Shown here: piece by piece, positions 37,030 to 45,807 of the stretch
How the letters are laid out: the number at the start of each line of letters is the position of its first letter
How positions within the stretch are numbered: the first letter of the stretch is position 1
Assembly: GCF_009451885.1 (NCBI RefSeq)
Contig: NZ_WIAO01000004.1
Coordinates: 124,001-188,000 of the forward strand
Direction of reading: 5' to 3'
DNA from: Glycomyces albidus
Lineage (GTDB): Bacteria; Actinomycetota; Actinomycetes; Mycobacteriales; Micromonosporaceae
DNA length: 64,000 nt
The notes under the pieces: generated by a model
The model's database searches: none
Seen by the model: only the letters and a program-made list of their open reading frames with translations
What the model was told of the DNA's origin: nothing
Translations under genes and position numbers: made by a program

Positions 37030-38135
37030 CCTTTGCGGGCCTTGAGACACGTCCGGGCCAGGTCTGGGGCGCCGTGCGGCTCGTGCCGCTGGTGCGGGAC
37101 GCACCCGTCGAGGGACTGCGCATGCACCCGGGCGCGCTTCCGGAGACCGACCTGCCGAAGGACGGCTGCTGGTACGTCCCGCACGGGCTCACCGCCGAAT
37201 GGACCCGGGACGGCTCGGCCGTGCCCGCGTTCGGCACCGCACTGCGGATGCCGACCGCTACAGTCGACGGCTCTCGTCGCCCGAAGGCGAAGCCGCGGTT
37301 CGCCGACCGGCGCACACGCATCCGCTTCATCCCGCGCCGCGGCGCCCTCGAGACGTACCTTCCGCTCGCATTCCAGGCCCCGGCCATCGCCTGGCCCGAG
37401 TGGTCCCGCCTCGCCTACACGCAGAGCATGCTGCCGGAACCGGACCGGACGGTCTCCGGCCTCCTCGTCGACGGACTCGCGGACGCCCTGCGCATCTTCG
37501 AGATCCACCCCGGCCAGTGCGGCGTCCTCGTCTACGTCGCCGACGCCCTCGCCGGCGTCCTCATCACCCCGCACCCCGAGGACTACCGGACGCTGCACCC
37601 GACCCTCGTCGAAGACTCCTACGGGGAACTGATCTGGCGGTACGCCATGCTGCACGCTTCGGTGCAGGACTTCGAGGCCCGCATCGACGCCTCCCTGGTG
37701 GACTCGCTCGCGGACCTGCGAGCCCAGGCCGCCGCCGTCCAGCGCGACTGGGCCGAGTTCCACGACGGCACCCTCGCCGCGGGCCTACTCGACCCCGAGT
37801 ACCACTTCACCGAGACATACGCGATGGCCGACTTCAAGCTGGTCCGCTACCGGCCCGAATTCGAGACCGGCCGCGAAACCCATGTGGGCGAAGCGATCCT
37901 GGACGCCCGCGGCCGAGCCGCGTTCCTCCAGTCCTTCCGCCTCTCCGAAACCCAGATCCGCCGGGCACGCCTCCTCCAAGCCCTGGCCGCGAACGAATGG
38001 CACCTCGACGACACCGCCGCCGCCCTCGCCCTCACGACCCCCGCCTTCGTCGCGCTCCTCCGCAACTCCAACCTCACCTGGATGCTCCGCCGCGACGTGC
38101 TGGACCACAACCTGGCACGACACCGCCGCCGCTAG
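37017..38135 (+). CDS. ARPP-2-like protein with C-terminal helix-turn-helix
   Basis: The 372-residue protein begins at TTG 37017, preceded by a strong GGAGGAGG site inside the upstream gene and overlapping its end by 13 nt. The N-terminus LTFAGLETRPGQVWGAVRLV and the segments IFEIHPGQCGVLVYVADAL, RTLHPTLVEDSYGELIWRY and RETHVGEAILDARGRAAFLQ resemble actinobacterial proteins I remember as ARPP-2 domain proteins, of unknown biochemical activity. The last ~55 residues (RRARLLQALAANEWHLDDTA, AALALTTPAFVALLRNSNLT) look like a Fis-type HTH. It is strictly coupled to the TROVE/vWA gene, implying a two-component complex. Confidence 0.7.
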   Translation: MGRLTFAGLETRPGQVWGAVRLVPLVRDAPVEGLRMHPGALPETDLPKDGCWYVPHGLTAEWTRDGSAVPAFGTALRMPTATVDGSRRPKAKPRFADRRTRIRFIPRRGALETYLPLAFQAPAIAWPEWSRLAYTQSMLPEPDRTVSGLLVDGLADALRIFEIHPGQCGVLVYVADALAGVLITPHPEDYRTLHPTLVEDSYGELIWRYAMLHASVQDFEARIDASLVDSLADLRAQAAAVQRDWAEFHDGTLAAGLLDPEYHFTETYAMADFKLVRYRPEFETGRETHVGEAILDARGRAAFLQSFRLSETQIRRARLLQALAANEWHLDDTAAALALTTPAFVALLRNSNLTWMLRRDVLDHNLARHRRR

Positions 38136-38160
38136 CCCACCCAAAGCGCGCAAGGTTGTG

Positions 38161-38658
38161 TCAAGGAGTCGATCCTGAATCAACGTCGACATAGGTCGAG
38201 ATATCCGCTATGACCGTCAAACCGTCGAACTGGACATCAATGAGCAACCTCCGCCCTGGAAGGTAGACCGAAAAGTCAGGAATGCTCTCAATCAACTCAT
38301 GTACCTGAAGTTGGAGAAGCGCCCCGGCCAGTTCGATGCAGAGCCCGTGCGCGAACAAGAGCACTCGCTCGTCCGGTCGGGCATTGCCTGCCAGCGCCTC
38401 CGTGACGGATTCCACCAGTACTGATTCCTCGCCATCACGAGTACCGAGAACTTCGTGCGGAACACTACCCCAGTCGACTTCGACGGCATTTGCAGATGGA
38501 AGTCGGCCGAGGATCCGAGCGGTTGCGGCCAGCGCTTCCCCGTGGCTCTTCACGTGCACCGTCTCGTTCAAGGAGTAGATCCCCCCGCCCAGCATTTCGG
38601 GCCGCTTCCGAAGTTGCAGTGATTTCGGAAGCAAGTCCCAACGTTCAGTCGTTCCCAT
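38161..38658 (-). CDS. Candidate immunity protein
   Basis: The 165-residue soluble protein starts 3 nt after the stop of the giant YD-repeat toxin gene, the usual place for a polymorphic-toxin immunity gene. It begins MGTTERWDLLPKSLQLRKRP and has no signal peptide or membrane helix. It is acidic, and its G+C is clearly lower than its neighbours, indicating exchange with the toxin tip. I recognise no family. It is expected to bind the C-terminal toxin domain in the cytoplasm. Confidence 0.75.
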   Translation of the reverse strand: MGTTERWDLLPKSLQLRKRPEMLGGGIYSLNETVHVKSHGEALAATARILGRLPSANAVEVDWGSVPHEVLGTRDGEESVLVESVTEALAGNARPDERVLLFAHGLCIELAGALLQLQVHELIESIPDFSVYLPGRRLLIDVQFDGLTVIADISTYVDVDSGSTP

Positions 38659-38661
38659 GAC

Positions 38662-41600
38662 TCAGGTGTTCCTCCTGAGGAGACTCGTGAATGACTTGAG
38701 CGTGCCAGGGAACTGGATAGCCCATTTGTTGTCCACGCCTTTTCCGATCTGGATATTGATATGCGGACCCTTGGCGGGATCATAGTCCAAGCGCAGGCGC
38801 TTGAATGTACCATCGAATCCGCGGGCAGTGAATCCGATCACTTTGCCGAATGTCGATGTCGCGGCAGGAAGTCGACCTACGTCAGCTCGCCGAGTTGAAG
38901 GATCGATGTCGCCGAGTTCGCTCAAAGCTCTGTTACGAGCCCCTTCGAAACTCCCAGCTTGAACGATGATCTCACTCGAGTCATCAGACGGGTTGCAGAC
39001 GCAATCCGACGGGTGCCCGGTCTGCGAACCGCCGCAGTTGTGGGTGAGGAAGTCAGTGTCTGCTACTCCTACCGAGAAGGTGTGGTCCTCGGCGACCGTC
39101 AGGTTGTAGACCGTGGTGTGGGCGGCGTGGACCTCGATCGCCGTGATCTGGGTCCAGGTTCCGGCGCTGGTGCGGAGGAACTGGCCGGCCTTCAGGTCGA
39201 TGGCGTCGGACCATGAGCCGGGAAGTGTCCCGGGCTCACCGGTGGCGAGGTCGGCCTCGTCGGCGGTCCAGATCGGGTGGCCGTCGGTGGCGGTCACCGT
39301 GTCGTCGGCCGTGCCGTCGCCGTCGGTGTCCACGCTGATGTCGACCAGGATGCGAGCACCGGTGCCCTCGATGCCGGTGACCACCTCGCGGGCGACCGTC
39401 TCGCCGGTCTCCTCGTCGGTGGCGAGCACTTCGTCACCGGGTTCGACCTCGCTGATGGGCTTGGTCGAGCCGTCGGCCATCACCACTCTGGTCTCAGCGG
39501 TGAAGGAGTTGCCGACGCCGCATGACGGCGCATCGCTCGTGCCGCCGGCCTCCAGGCGCTTCCGCGCGCGTTCGGTGGCCTCTTCGACGGCGTCGTCGTA
39601 GCGCTTCATCGTGTTGCGCGCCCACGAGAGCTTCTCCTGGAAGTTCGTGACCGCCTTGTAGATCTTCTTGGCGGCCGAGAAGAGCTTCCCGGCGAGCTTC
39701 GCGACCTTCGCCCACGGGATCAGGTCCATCAGCAGCGATGCGCACGACATCATGTCGCCCGCGCCGACGCACGACATGATGTCGTTGACGCCGATGAGGT
39801 CGAGCAGGATCTCGGCGCCGACGTCGATCACGACGTCGACGATCGAGGTGTTCAGGATGTCCTGCGCCGCTTCGGCGTCCTGCTGCAGGTCCTCGTCGAT
39901 GTCGCGTTCGGCGTCGGCCTTGGCGCGGGCGTTGTCGCTGACCGAGCCGGTGCCCTTGCCGGCGCCGCAGGCCGCGGAGGTGCCCGCGTACCGCTGGCAG
40001 TCCTCCTTGTCGCGCAGCGAGCCGTCGCCGTTGTGGTACGAGCAGTCGCCGTCGATGCAGGAGCCGCCGTTGGTGTACCCCGGCTTCAGACCCGTGGGGT
40101 CCGAGAAGGACACGGGCGAGTGGTTGGCGTAGGCGTAGCCGCCCATCTGCTGCGAGTCGGTCGGGTCCAGGACCGGGTCGGCGGATATGAATCTGCCCAG
40201 TTGAGAGTCGTACTCGCGTGCCCCGAGATGGGTCAGGCCCGACGGGTCCTTGGTGCCGCCGAGGAACCCGTGCTCGTCGACCCAGGTGGTGGCCGGGGTC
40301 CCGCGCTCGTTGCCGTAGATGTCGAAGTAGCGGACCTGCACCGCGTGCGTGTCCATGTCGACGGTCGCGGTCGAGGTGCCCTGGTGGTCCGCCGACAGCC
40401 ACGACAGGTTGTCGTCGTTCGTCCGGATCGCCACCTGCTGTCCGCCGTGCGAGTAGTACCGCGAGGCGGAGACGGATCCGTCGGGGGCCTGGACGACCTC
40501 CATGCCCGGCAGGAACACCGTCATCGTGCCGTCGGGGTCGGTCCGCGAGATGCGGCTCCCGTCCGCCGTGTAGTCGTAGTCGGTAACGTCGCCGCCGGTC
40601 GTGGACGACTCCAGTTCACCTTCGGGCGACCAGGTCAGCGTCTGCACGACCCCGTTCTCGTCGGGACGCGTGGTCGTGTTGCCCGTCGAGTCGTAGGCGT
40701 ACGAGAGGGTCTTCGTGCCGGAGGGGTCGGTGATGGTCGCGGAAGTGGCCGTGTGCGGCTGCTCCGCGTCGTACGTGTAGCCGATCGTCTCGCCCGCGAG
40801 GTGGTCGGTCTGGCCGGCGCGGTTGCCGTCGGCGTCGAAGGTCCAGGACTGCCAGTACGGCGCCGCGCCGCCGACGGAGGTCGGGCTCGTCGGCTCCGCG
40901 TCGCAGGCGGCGGGCGTGGCCCCGGTCCAGGCGTCGGTGATCCGCTTGAGGTAGTCGTAGGCGAAGCACTGCGTGTCGGCGCCGAGGTCGGACTGGTTGT
41001 CGATCGAGGTGATCAGGCCGCCGTCGGTGTACTCGTACGTCAGGTCCGAGATCACGTGGTCCGGACCGGTCGAGATCTCGAAGGACGACCCGGTCAGCCG
41101 CCTGGTGCCGTCCTCGTACGAGAACGCCTGCCAGGCGACGGGCGCTTGGGCGACGTTCGGACCGTCGGGGTCCATGGTGAGCTGCGCGATCTCGGCGAAC
41201 TTGGTGTAGGTCGAGTCCGAGACGTACCACTGCCGGGGCGAGTAGGTCGTCTGCGGCAGCCCGAGGTCCGAGTAGGTCGTCACGACCTCCTCGGCCGCGA
41301 GCCCGCCGGCCGCCGGGTACGTCACCTGCGCGACGGACCCGTCCCGGTTGTAGGTGTACCGGAAGTCGAACGACCGGTCGAGGCCGCCGAAGTCGCCGTC
41401 GAGCGTGTACCGCACGCCGACCGGTCGGCTCGCGTCGTCGTACCCGAGCACGCGGGTCTTGTAGAGGTTCCCGGCCTCGTCCCACGAGGAGGTCGTCGCC
41501 GGGAGGCCGAGTCCGAACAGGTCGTACTCGTACGCTTCGAGCAGGTCCCCGTAGAAGTCGTCCTTCATGACGTAGATGACCCGGCCGAGGTCGTCGTACT

Positions 41601-44600
41601 CGTACCAGATGCTCTCGCCGCGGCTGTCGGTCACGGACTCGACCAGGCCGCTGTCGAAGTACGTGGTCTCGGTGCGGCCCGTGTCGGGGTCGTTCACCGC
41701 GGTCTGGCGGCCCATCAGGTCGTACTCGTACGTCCACTCGCTGCCGCCGGGGTCGGTCATCGACACGAGGCGGTCGGCGTGGTCGTACTCGTAGGAGATC
41801 GTGTCGTAGGTGCCGTTCGGGTCCGCGGTGTGGAGGTTGCGGACCTCGACGGTGTTGCCGGACTCGTCCACGACGGAGGTCGCGCCGCGCCCGTCCGGGT
41901 CGATGACGGTGACTTCCTCGCCGTCGTAGATCGTGGTGGTCCGGTACTGCTCGATGCCGTGCGAGAGGAAGACCTCCGCGGTGACGCGGCCCGCCGTGTC
42001 GTACTCGTAGGCGGTCATCCCCGGGATGTCGTTGTCCGAGGCCGTGAACTGGTCGGTCGAGGGCGCCTCCTCGTTGTAGTAGGCGCCGTACTGCTTGTGG
42101 ACGAGGCCGTGCGTGTCGTACACGGTGTCGGTGATGAGGCGTCCGCCGTCGGGGGCCGGGATCTGCGTCTGGCGCGGGCGCATCAGACCGTCGAACAGCT
42201 CGATCGTCGTCGTGTACGTGTTGTTGGCGTTGATGCCGTGCGTGATCGTGGCCGACGCGAAGTCGTCGCGCAGCAGGTACTCGAACTCCGCCGCCGGCCC
42301 GTAGCCGCCGGCCTTCGTGCGGTCGGGCGTCCAGCCCGCCGTGATGCGGCCGAGGGCGTCGTACTCCATCTCGGTCATGTTGTCGTTCGCGTCGAACGAC
42401 TTGAGCACGTTGCCGCGCAGGGGGTCCATGACCTGCCTGCTGGTGTGCCCGAGGGGGTTGGTCGTGAGCACCTCGGTGACCGGGCCGCCGGTGGCCGGCG
42501 TGTACGCGGTGGTGGTGACGAAGCCGCGGACATCGGTCGACGTGAGGCCGCGCCCGTACTGGTCCACCGTGATCGAACCGGTCACGAGGTAGACGGGAGC
42601 GCCGTTCGCGTAGTCCTTGGCGGTCTCCGTCTTGGTGATGTCGCCCTTGGTCGGAGGGGTGGTGTGCGAGGTCGCGTAGTCGTAGTAGACCCGCTCGTCG
42701 GAGATCAGGTCGTCGGGGTACGAGACCGGCCCCGCGCACTTCGCGGAGAACGTCTCGGTGCGCACCGGCAGGTTCACGATCCACTTGGCCGTGTTGCGCG
42801 CGTATGTGATCTTGACGCACTGCTCGTCGCCGTCGACGCCGACGACCCCGGAGGACTCGGTCGAGACCGCCATGCCGTACGAGTCGTACGTGGTCTTCGC
42901 CGTCACCGTCCGCCACGTGCCGTCGGCGAGGACCGAAGAGGACGCGACCACACTCGTACCGGTGTGTCGGGCGTACGTGGTTCCCCAGTCGCGGACGCGC
43001 GTCGCGGTCGGCTCCGAGCGCCACGGCGTCGTCACCGTCTTCGAGATCGCCTGCCCGTCAAGGTAGGTGGTCTCCGTGCGGGGGCGGCCGGCGAACTCGT
43101 CGTGGTCGTCGATGCCGTCCACTTTGATGTCGGTGGTGCCGCCGCCCGGAAGCTTCTGGCCGTCCAGGCCCCGGAAGTAGGTGGTCTCGGTGACGCTCTT
43201 GTCGTCCGAGCCGTCACCGGTGATGGTCCGGACCGCCGAGTAGCCGCGGTACTCCGACCAGGTCTTGTACTCCGGGTCGGTGAGGCCGTCGTCGTCGGTG
43301 TACCGCCAGGCGGGCTTGCCGACGTACTCGTATGCGGTGGTGACCGGCGGCGAGCCGCCGGTGGTGTCGATGTCGGCGACCTCGGTGACGACGTACTTGT
43401 GGTACCAGTCGTACTCGGGCGTGCCGCCGTTGTCCTCCGCAGTGGTGACCACGACCGGCATGCAGCGCATGTCGTTGCTCTCGGGACTCGAGGGCATGAC
43501 GCCGGTCTTCGCGTCGCATTCGGTCTCGGTGTAGTTGACCGTGGTGACGCCGCCCGTGCCGTTGCGGATCGCGGAGATCCGGAACCAGTTCATGGGCGCC
43601 TTGGTGTCCAGGGTCTTCTGGACCCGGTTGTAGAGCTGCACCCCGTCGAAGGTGACCGCGGGCAGCGCGATCGGCTCGGTCCCGGCCAGGCCGGTGCGGG
43701 TGATCCCGTCGAGCCACAACCCGGCCCGGGTGGAGTCCCCCGGGTCGGGCCAGGACTGCGCGAGCGCCCAGGAGTCGACACCCTTCCAGGTCCCGCCGGT
43801 GTAGACCTGCGTGGTGACCGAGGCGAGGCGCTGGTCGGTGAAGAACGTCGGCGAGTAGATGCCCTCGCAGTCGGCGACCGTGCCGTCGCAGTACTGGTCG
43901 AGCGGGACGTCCGGCCAGTTCTCGGGGTGGTCGTAGTCGCACGTGGCGCCGGCGAGGCACCGGTCGGCGAGGTCGAACACGACGCGGTTGGTCGCCTGGG
44001 CGTACGCGTCGCCGCTGCGGAGGCCGTAGTCGATGCGGGTCAGGTTCGCGCCGCGGTCGTACCCGACCGGGTTGTCGGCGTCGAGGTCGAGCAGGTAGTG
44101 GTTGGCCTCGCCCTCGTAGAAGTACGCCATGGCGTTGCCGTGCGTGTCCACGACCCAGTCGAGGCGCCAGCGCCACGCCTGCTGGCACCACGAGTCCTCG
44201 AACGCCGTCGCGTGGCAGGGCTCGTCGTCGTGGTTGCCGAAGACGGGGACGGTGGAGGTGGACTCGGTCTCGGCGTCGCCGGTCCCGTACCCGGGCAGGC
44301 GGTTGAGGCCGAAGAAGTACTGGACGCCGGCGCCGGTGGTGACCTTCCAGTACTCGCCGTTGTCGTCGCCGTTGCTCGCACCGGAGAGCTTCTCGACCTT
44401 GGAGGCGTCGTCGTTCTCGATCTTCCATACGCCGGTCGCGTCGTCGCGGACGAGTTCGCCGCCGGAGCCGTTGAGCGAGAGGACGGCGTTGTCGGTGGCC
44501 CAGCACTGGTCGCCGCCGGTCTCGGCCTCGGGCGGGTTGTTGGCGCCGTCCTCGTCGTCCATCTGGCAGGCGGTGTAGTTGCGCTCGATGTAACCGGGGT

Positions 44601-45594
44601 CGAACGAGAAGCCCTCGCCGATGGTCGACGGCTGGTTGTTCGTCGACTCGTTGCGGCCGTCGACGGCGGAGGACGAGTACGCGAAGGCGATCGAAGGGTC
44701 GAGGCCGCCCGCAGAGGAGGGCGTGTCGAGCGGGTAGGACCACGCGAAGTCGCCGGTCGGGTTGCCCGCCGACCAGGTTGACGACGGCGCGAGGCTGGTC
44801 GCCGCGAACGTGCCGTTGGCGCCTGATGCGGAGGCGGCCATGGTGACCGAGGCCGCCGCGGTGGAGGTCTGGGCGCCGCCGCCGTCCGTGTCGCCTGCGG
44901 GCGCGTAGCCGCCGCCGGAGCGGCCGGGTGCCAGCGGGATCTCGGCGGTGAGCGTGCCTTCGATCGCGTTGTGCGCCGAGGGGATCTCGGTGCCGTCGGC
45001 GCCGTAGAGCTTGAGCCGGTCGTCCCAGTCGGCGCCGCCGGCGTTCCGGTAGCCGTCGTAGTCGAAGGTGACGGCGACGGCGCCTGCTTCGGTCGAGCCG
45101 TCGGTGCGCTCGATCTCCCAGTGGAGGCCGTCGGCCGCCGATGCCGAGTCGAGTGCGATCTCGACGCTCGCGGGCGGGTGCTCGCCGGCCGGGGCGAGGG
45201 TGACGCCGAGTGCCTCGATCTCCACCGGTTCTCCGGGGTGAAGCTCTACTTCGGCCGAATCGAGTGCCGGGAACGAGACGGCCTGATCGCCTTCGAGCGC
45301 CTGCCCCTGGGTGTGGTCCTCGGGGAGATCGGCGTCTTCCGGTTCGAAATCCGAACCGGGCACTGAGGATTCCTGGTCGATCGCCTCAGGACGGTACTCC
45401 GGTTCCCATACGCCCACCCACATGAGGAACCCGGTGACGAGCGCGGCGATGGCGCCGAACGCGAGACCGCGCCTGGCCAGCGTCTTCGGCGAGGCGCGCC
45501 AGGGGAGGTCCGATCCGGCCGTTCCCGCAGATCGCGGTGAGCGGGGTTCGTCGTGGGGGCGTTGGGGAGAGGGCGTGCGCGAGGCGTCGTCCAC
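38662..45594 (-). CDS. YD-repeat (RHS) polymorphic toxin with HINT domain
   Basis: The 2310-residue protein starts at GTG 45594 (VDDASRTPSPQR) after a TTGGAGA site. A membrane anchor lies at residues 43-62, followed by an acidic linker and a SpvB-like/insecticidal-toxin N region (WSYPLDTPSSAGGLDPSIAF). Dozens of YD repeats follow, ending at the RHS core motif REYDSQLGRFISADP with YAYANHSPVSFSDPTG. A HINT autoprocessing domain (about 2025-2187) runs from CGVGNSFTAETRV through TDGHPIW to FLTHNC. The last ~120 residues are the toxin tip with KGPHINIQIGKG. The tip is of lower GC and unrecognised. The frame is open 1190 codons further upstream, but that is antisense to the LamG gene. Confidence 0.9.
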   Translation of the reverse strand: MDDASRTPSPQRPHDEPRSPRSAGTAGSDLPWRASPKTLARRGLAFGAIAALVTGFLMWVGVWEPEYRPEAIDQESSVPGSDFEPEDADLPEDHTQGQALEGDQAVSFPALDSAEVELHPGEPVEIEALGVTLAPAGEHPPASVEIALDSASAADGLHWEIERTDGSTEAGAVAVTFDYDGYRNAGGADWDDRLKLYGADGTEIPSAHNAIEGTLTAEIPLAPGRSGGGYAPAGDTDGGGAQTSTAAASVTMAASASGANGTFAATSLAPSSTWSAGNPTGDFAWSYPLDTPSSAGGLDPSIAFAYSSSAVDGRNESTNNQPSTIGEGFSFDPGYIERNYTACQMDDEDGANNPPEAETGGDQCWATDNAVLSLNGSGGELVRDDATGVWKIENDDASKVEKLSGASNGDDNGEYWKVTTGAGVQYFFGLNRLPGYGTGDAETESTSTVPVFGNHDDEPCHATAFEDSWCQQAWRWRLDWVVDTHGNAMAYFYEGEANHYLLDLDADNPVGYDRGANLTRIDYGLRSGDAYAQATNRVVFDLADRCLAGATCDYDHPENWPDVPLDQYCDGTVADCEGIYSPTFFTDQRLASVTTQVYTGGTWKGVDSWALAQSWPDPGDSTRAGLWLDGITRTGLAGTEPIALPAVTFDGVQLYNRVQKTLDTKAPMNWFRISAIRNGTGGVTTVNYTETECDAKTGVMPSSPESNDMRCMPVVVTTAEDNGGTPEYDWYHKYVVTEVADIDTTGGSPPVTTAYEYVGKPAWRYTDDDGLTDPEYKTWSEYRGYSAVRTITGDGSDDKSVTETTYFRGLDGQKLPGGGTTDIKVDGIDDHDEFAGRPRTETTYLDGQAISKTVTTPWRSEPTATRVRDWGTTYARHTGTSVVASSSVLADGTWRTVTAKTTYDSYGMAVSTESSGVVGVDGDEQCVKITYARNTAKWIVNLPVRTETFSAKCAGPVSYPDDLISDERVYYDYATSHTTPPTKGDITKTETAKDYANGAPVYLVTGSITVDQYGRGLTSTDVRGFVTTTAYTPATGGPVTEVLTTNPLGHTSRQVMDPLRGNVLKSFDANDNMTEMEYDALGRITAGWTPDRTKAGGYGPAAEFEYLLRDDFASATITHGINANNTYTTTIELFDGLMRPRQTQIPAPDGGRLITDTVYDTHGLVHKQYGAYYNEEAPSTDQFTASDNDIPGMTAYEYDTAGRVTAEVFLSHGIEQYRTTTIYDGEEVTVIDPDGRGATSVVDESGNTVEVRNLHTADPNGTYDTISYEYDHADRLVSMTDPGGSEWTYEYDLMGRQTAVNDPDTGRTETTYFDSGLVESVTDSRGESIWYEYDDLGRVIYVMKDDFYGDLLEAYEYDLFGLGLPATTSSWDEAGNLYKTRVLGYDDASRPVGVRYTLDGDFGGLDRSFDFRYTYNRDGSVAQVTYPAAGGLAAEEVVTTYSDLGLPQTTYSPRQWYVSDSTYTKFAEIAQLTMDPDGPNVAQAPVAWQAFSYEDGTRRLTGSSFEISTGPDHVISDLTYEYTDGGLITSIDNQSDLGADTQCFAYDYLKRITDAWTGATPAACDAEPTSPTSVGGAAPYWQSWTFDADGNRAGQTDHLAGETIGYTYDAEQPHTATSATITDPSGTKTLSYAYDSTGNTTTRPDENGVVQTLTWSPEGELESSTTGGDVTDYDYTADGSRISRTDPDGTMTVFLPGMEVVQAPDGSVSASRYYSHGGQQVAIRTNDDNLSWLSADHQGTSTATVDMDTHAVQVRYFDIYGNERGTPATTWVDEHGFLGGTKDPSGLTHLGAREYDSQLGRFISADPVLDPTDSQQMGGYAYANHSPVSFSDPTGLKPGYTNGGSCIDGDCSYHNGDGSLRDKEDCQRYAGTSAACGAGKGTGSVSDNARAKADAERDIDEDLQQDAEAAQDILNTSIVDVVIDVGAEILLDLIGVNDIMSCVGAGDMMSCASLLMDLIPWAKVAKLAGKLFSAAKKIYKAVTNFQEKLSWARNTMKRYDDAVEEATERARKRLEAGGTSDAPSCGVGNSFTAETRVVMADGSTKPISEVEPGDEVLATDEETGETVAREVVTGIEGTGARILVDISVDTDGDGTADDTVTATDGHPIWTADEADLATGEPGTLPGSWSDAIDLKAGQFLRTSAGTWTQITAIEVHAAHTTVYNLTVAEDHTFSVGVADTDFLTHNCGGSQTGHPSDCVCNPSDDSSEIIVQAGSFEGARNRALSELGDIDPSTRRADVGRLPAATSTFGKVIGFTARGFDGTFKRLRLDYDPAKGPHINIQIGKGVDNKWAIQFPGTLKSFTSLLRRNT

Positions 45595-45699
45595 AGGGGG
45601 TCTCCAAGGGGTTACATGAAGTTGTTTCGGCGAGACAGTATCAGAGCCGTCACAGAACATCAACGACTCTTGGGTTAAACCTGAGCATCTACCATTTCT

Positions 45700-45718
45700 T
45701 GGGACATCGTCTGTCCCA
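45700..45718. promoter_or_regulatory. Inverted repeat between the divergent toxin and LamG genes
   Basis: TGGGACA-TCGTC-TGTCCCA has perfect 7-bp arms in the 213-bp divergent gap, 90 bp from the LamG start. The gap is relatively AT-rich, with CATACT as a possible -10 for the plus-strand gene. It is a candidate operator for coordinated control. Confidence 0.5.
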
Positions 45719-45807
45719 CCGCGACAGTTCTCTGGCATACTCTCGGCTGTCGCGTAGCGGTCACGTCGCTGCGGGCAACCCCGAACCAATCGAATAGGGA
45801 GCCTCCC

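Noticed and set aside
40033-44781. 1582-residue plus-strand open frame inside the toxin gene
   Set aside because: It is the mirror of the YD-repeat coding frame, with low-complexity Val/Arg/Gly sequence and no domains.
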